Source: Candidatus Eiseniibacteriota bacterium (GTDB taxonomy: Bacteria > Eisenbacteria > RBG-16-71-46 > SZUA-252). From it: a stretch of DNA of 6,223 nt. Below, piece by piece: positions 6,051 to 6,223 of the stretch. The notes under the pieces were generated by a model that was not told the DNA's origin, ran no database searches, and was given only the letters and a program-made list of their open reading frames with translations. Both the position numbers and the translations under genes were made by a program. The first letter of the stretch is position 1. Every line of letters starts with the position of its first letter. The stretch is taken from assembly GCA_016880395.1 (NCBI GenBank), contig JAEHDN010000310.1, positions 1 to 6,223 of the forward strand. The letters run 5' to 3'.

Positions 6051-6223
6051 CGGGGAGGACGAACCGCGTAGACCCGCGCGTTGTCGGAGGTCCAGCTCAG
6101 CGGGAATCGCTCCGGATCCTCGCGCGCCCACTCGTCCTCGATCGGAAACGCTCCCGTTCCCCCGCCGCCGGGCGTCAGGCGGAACACGCAGAGGTAGCTC
6201 GCTCCCAGGGCCGCGACGTTGGA
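6047..6223 (-). CDS. C-terminal fragment of an unidentified protein, cut by window edge
   Basis: The minus strand is open from the right edge to a TGA at 6047-6049, giving 58 residues. They read from SNVAALGASYLCVFRL through an acidic EDEWAREDPERFPLSW stretch to DNARVYAVRPPR at the end. The stop overlaps the ATG of the next gene (ATGA), a hallmark of a real coupled gene pair and the main evidence that this frame is coding. The ending, with a short aromatic/Val strand after an Asn-Ala turn, resembles the soluble tails of bacterial multi-spanning glycosyltransferases and YfhO-like membrane proteins, where the final residues read like 'ndevrIYrV'. That likeness is inference from memory of the pattern; no catalytic motif is visible and the identity stays open. 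It would be upstream in the same leftward transcription unit as the GT4 gene. Confidence 0.7.
   Translation of the reverse strand, partial: SNVAALGASYLCVFRLTPGGGGTGAFPIEDEWAREDPERFPLSWTSDNARVYAVRPPR

Overview
The window is a GC-rich piece (roughly 70% by eye, with Leu CTC, Ala GCG and Ile ATC codons strongly preferred) of a cell-surface polysaccharide locus: an O-antigen, exopolysaccharide or similar glycan cluster. An O-antigen ligase/polymerase-type membrane protein, a GDP-fucose synthase and three glycosyltransferases point to a bacterium, most likely with an outer membrane. Base composition and protein style would fit a GC-rich soil or metagenomic lineage (for example Myxococcota, Gemmatimonadota or Eisenbacteria-like bacteria). 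Nothing here, such as rRNA or a marker gene, fixes the taxon, so this is only a guess.

Layout. The left block (1-2124) is on the minus strand: a Wzy_C/WaaL-type polytopic membrane protein (928-2124) followed by a GT4 glycosyltransferase that overlaps its end and runs off the left edge. An 80-bp divergent gap (2125-2204) separates it from a plus-strand block of three tightly spaced genes: a small class I SAM methyltransferase (2205-2774), a GDP-L-fucose synthase (2830-3792) and a family 2 glycosyltransferase with a membrane-anchored C-terminus (3806-4840). The right block is again on the minus strand: a second GT4 glycosyltransferase (4845-6050). It is preceded, with an ATGA stop/start overlap, by the last 58 codons of a further gene that runs off the right edge. 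The plus and right-hand minus genes converge with only 4 bp between their stop codons, next to a perfect 7-bp hairpin.

How the genes could work together. The GDP-fucose synthase would supply GDP-L-fucose or a related 6-deoxyhexose. The three glycosyltransferases would build a repeat unit or side chain. The methyltransferase could modify a sugar (inference). The ligase/polymerase would join or polymerise lipid-linked glycan on the outer face of the inner membrane. The GDP-mannose 4,6-dehydratase (gmd) needed to feed the fucose synthase, and any flippase or ABC exporter, are not in the window.

I found no RNA genes, CRISPR, mobile elements or long repeats, and no clear sign of an undescribed system. 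The long open frames antisense to the real genes are what GC-rich coding DNA normally produces. The points most worth a second look are the His/Asp/Ser-rich motif in the methyltransferase and that gene's lower GC, the membrane tail on the GT2 enzyme, the orientation switches, and the truncated gene at the right edge.
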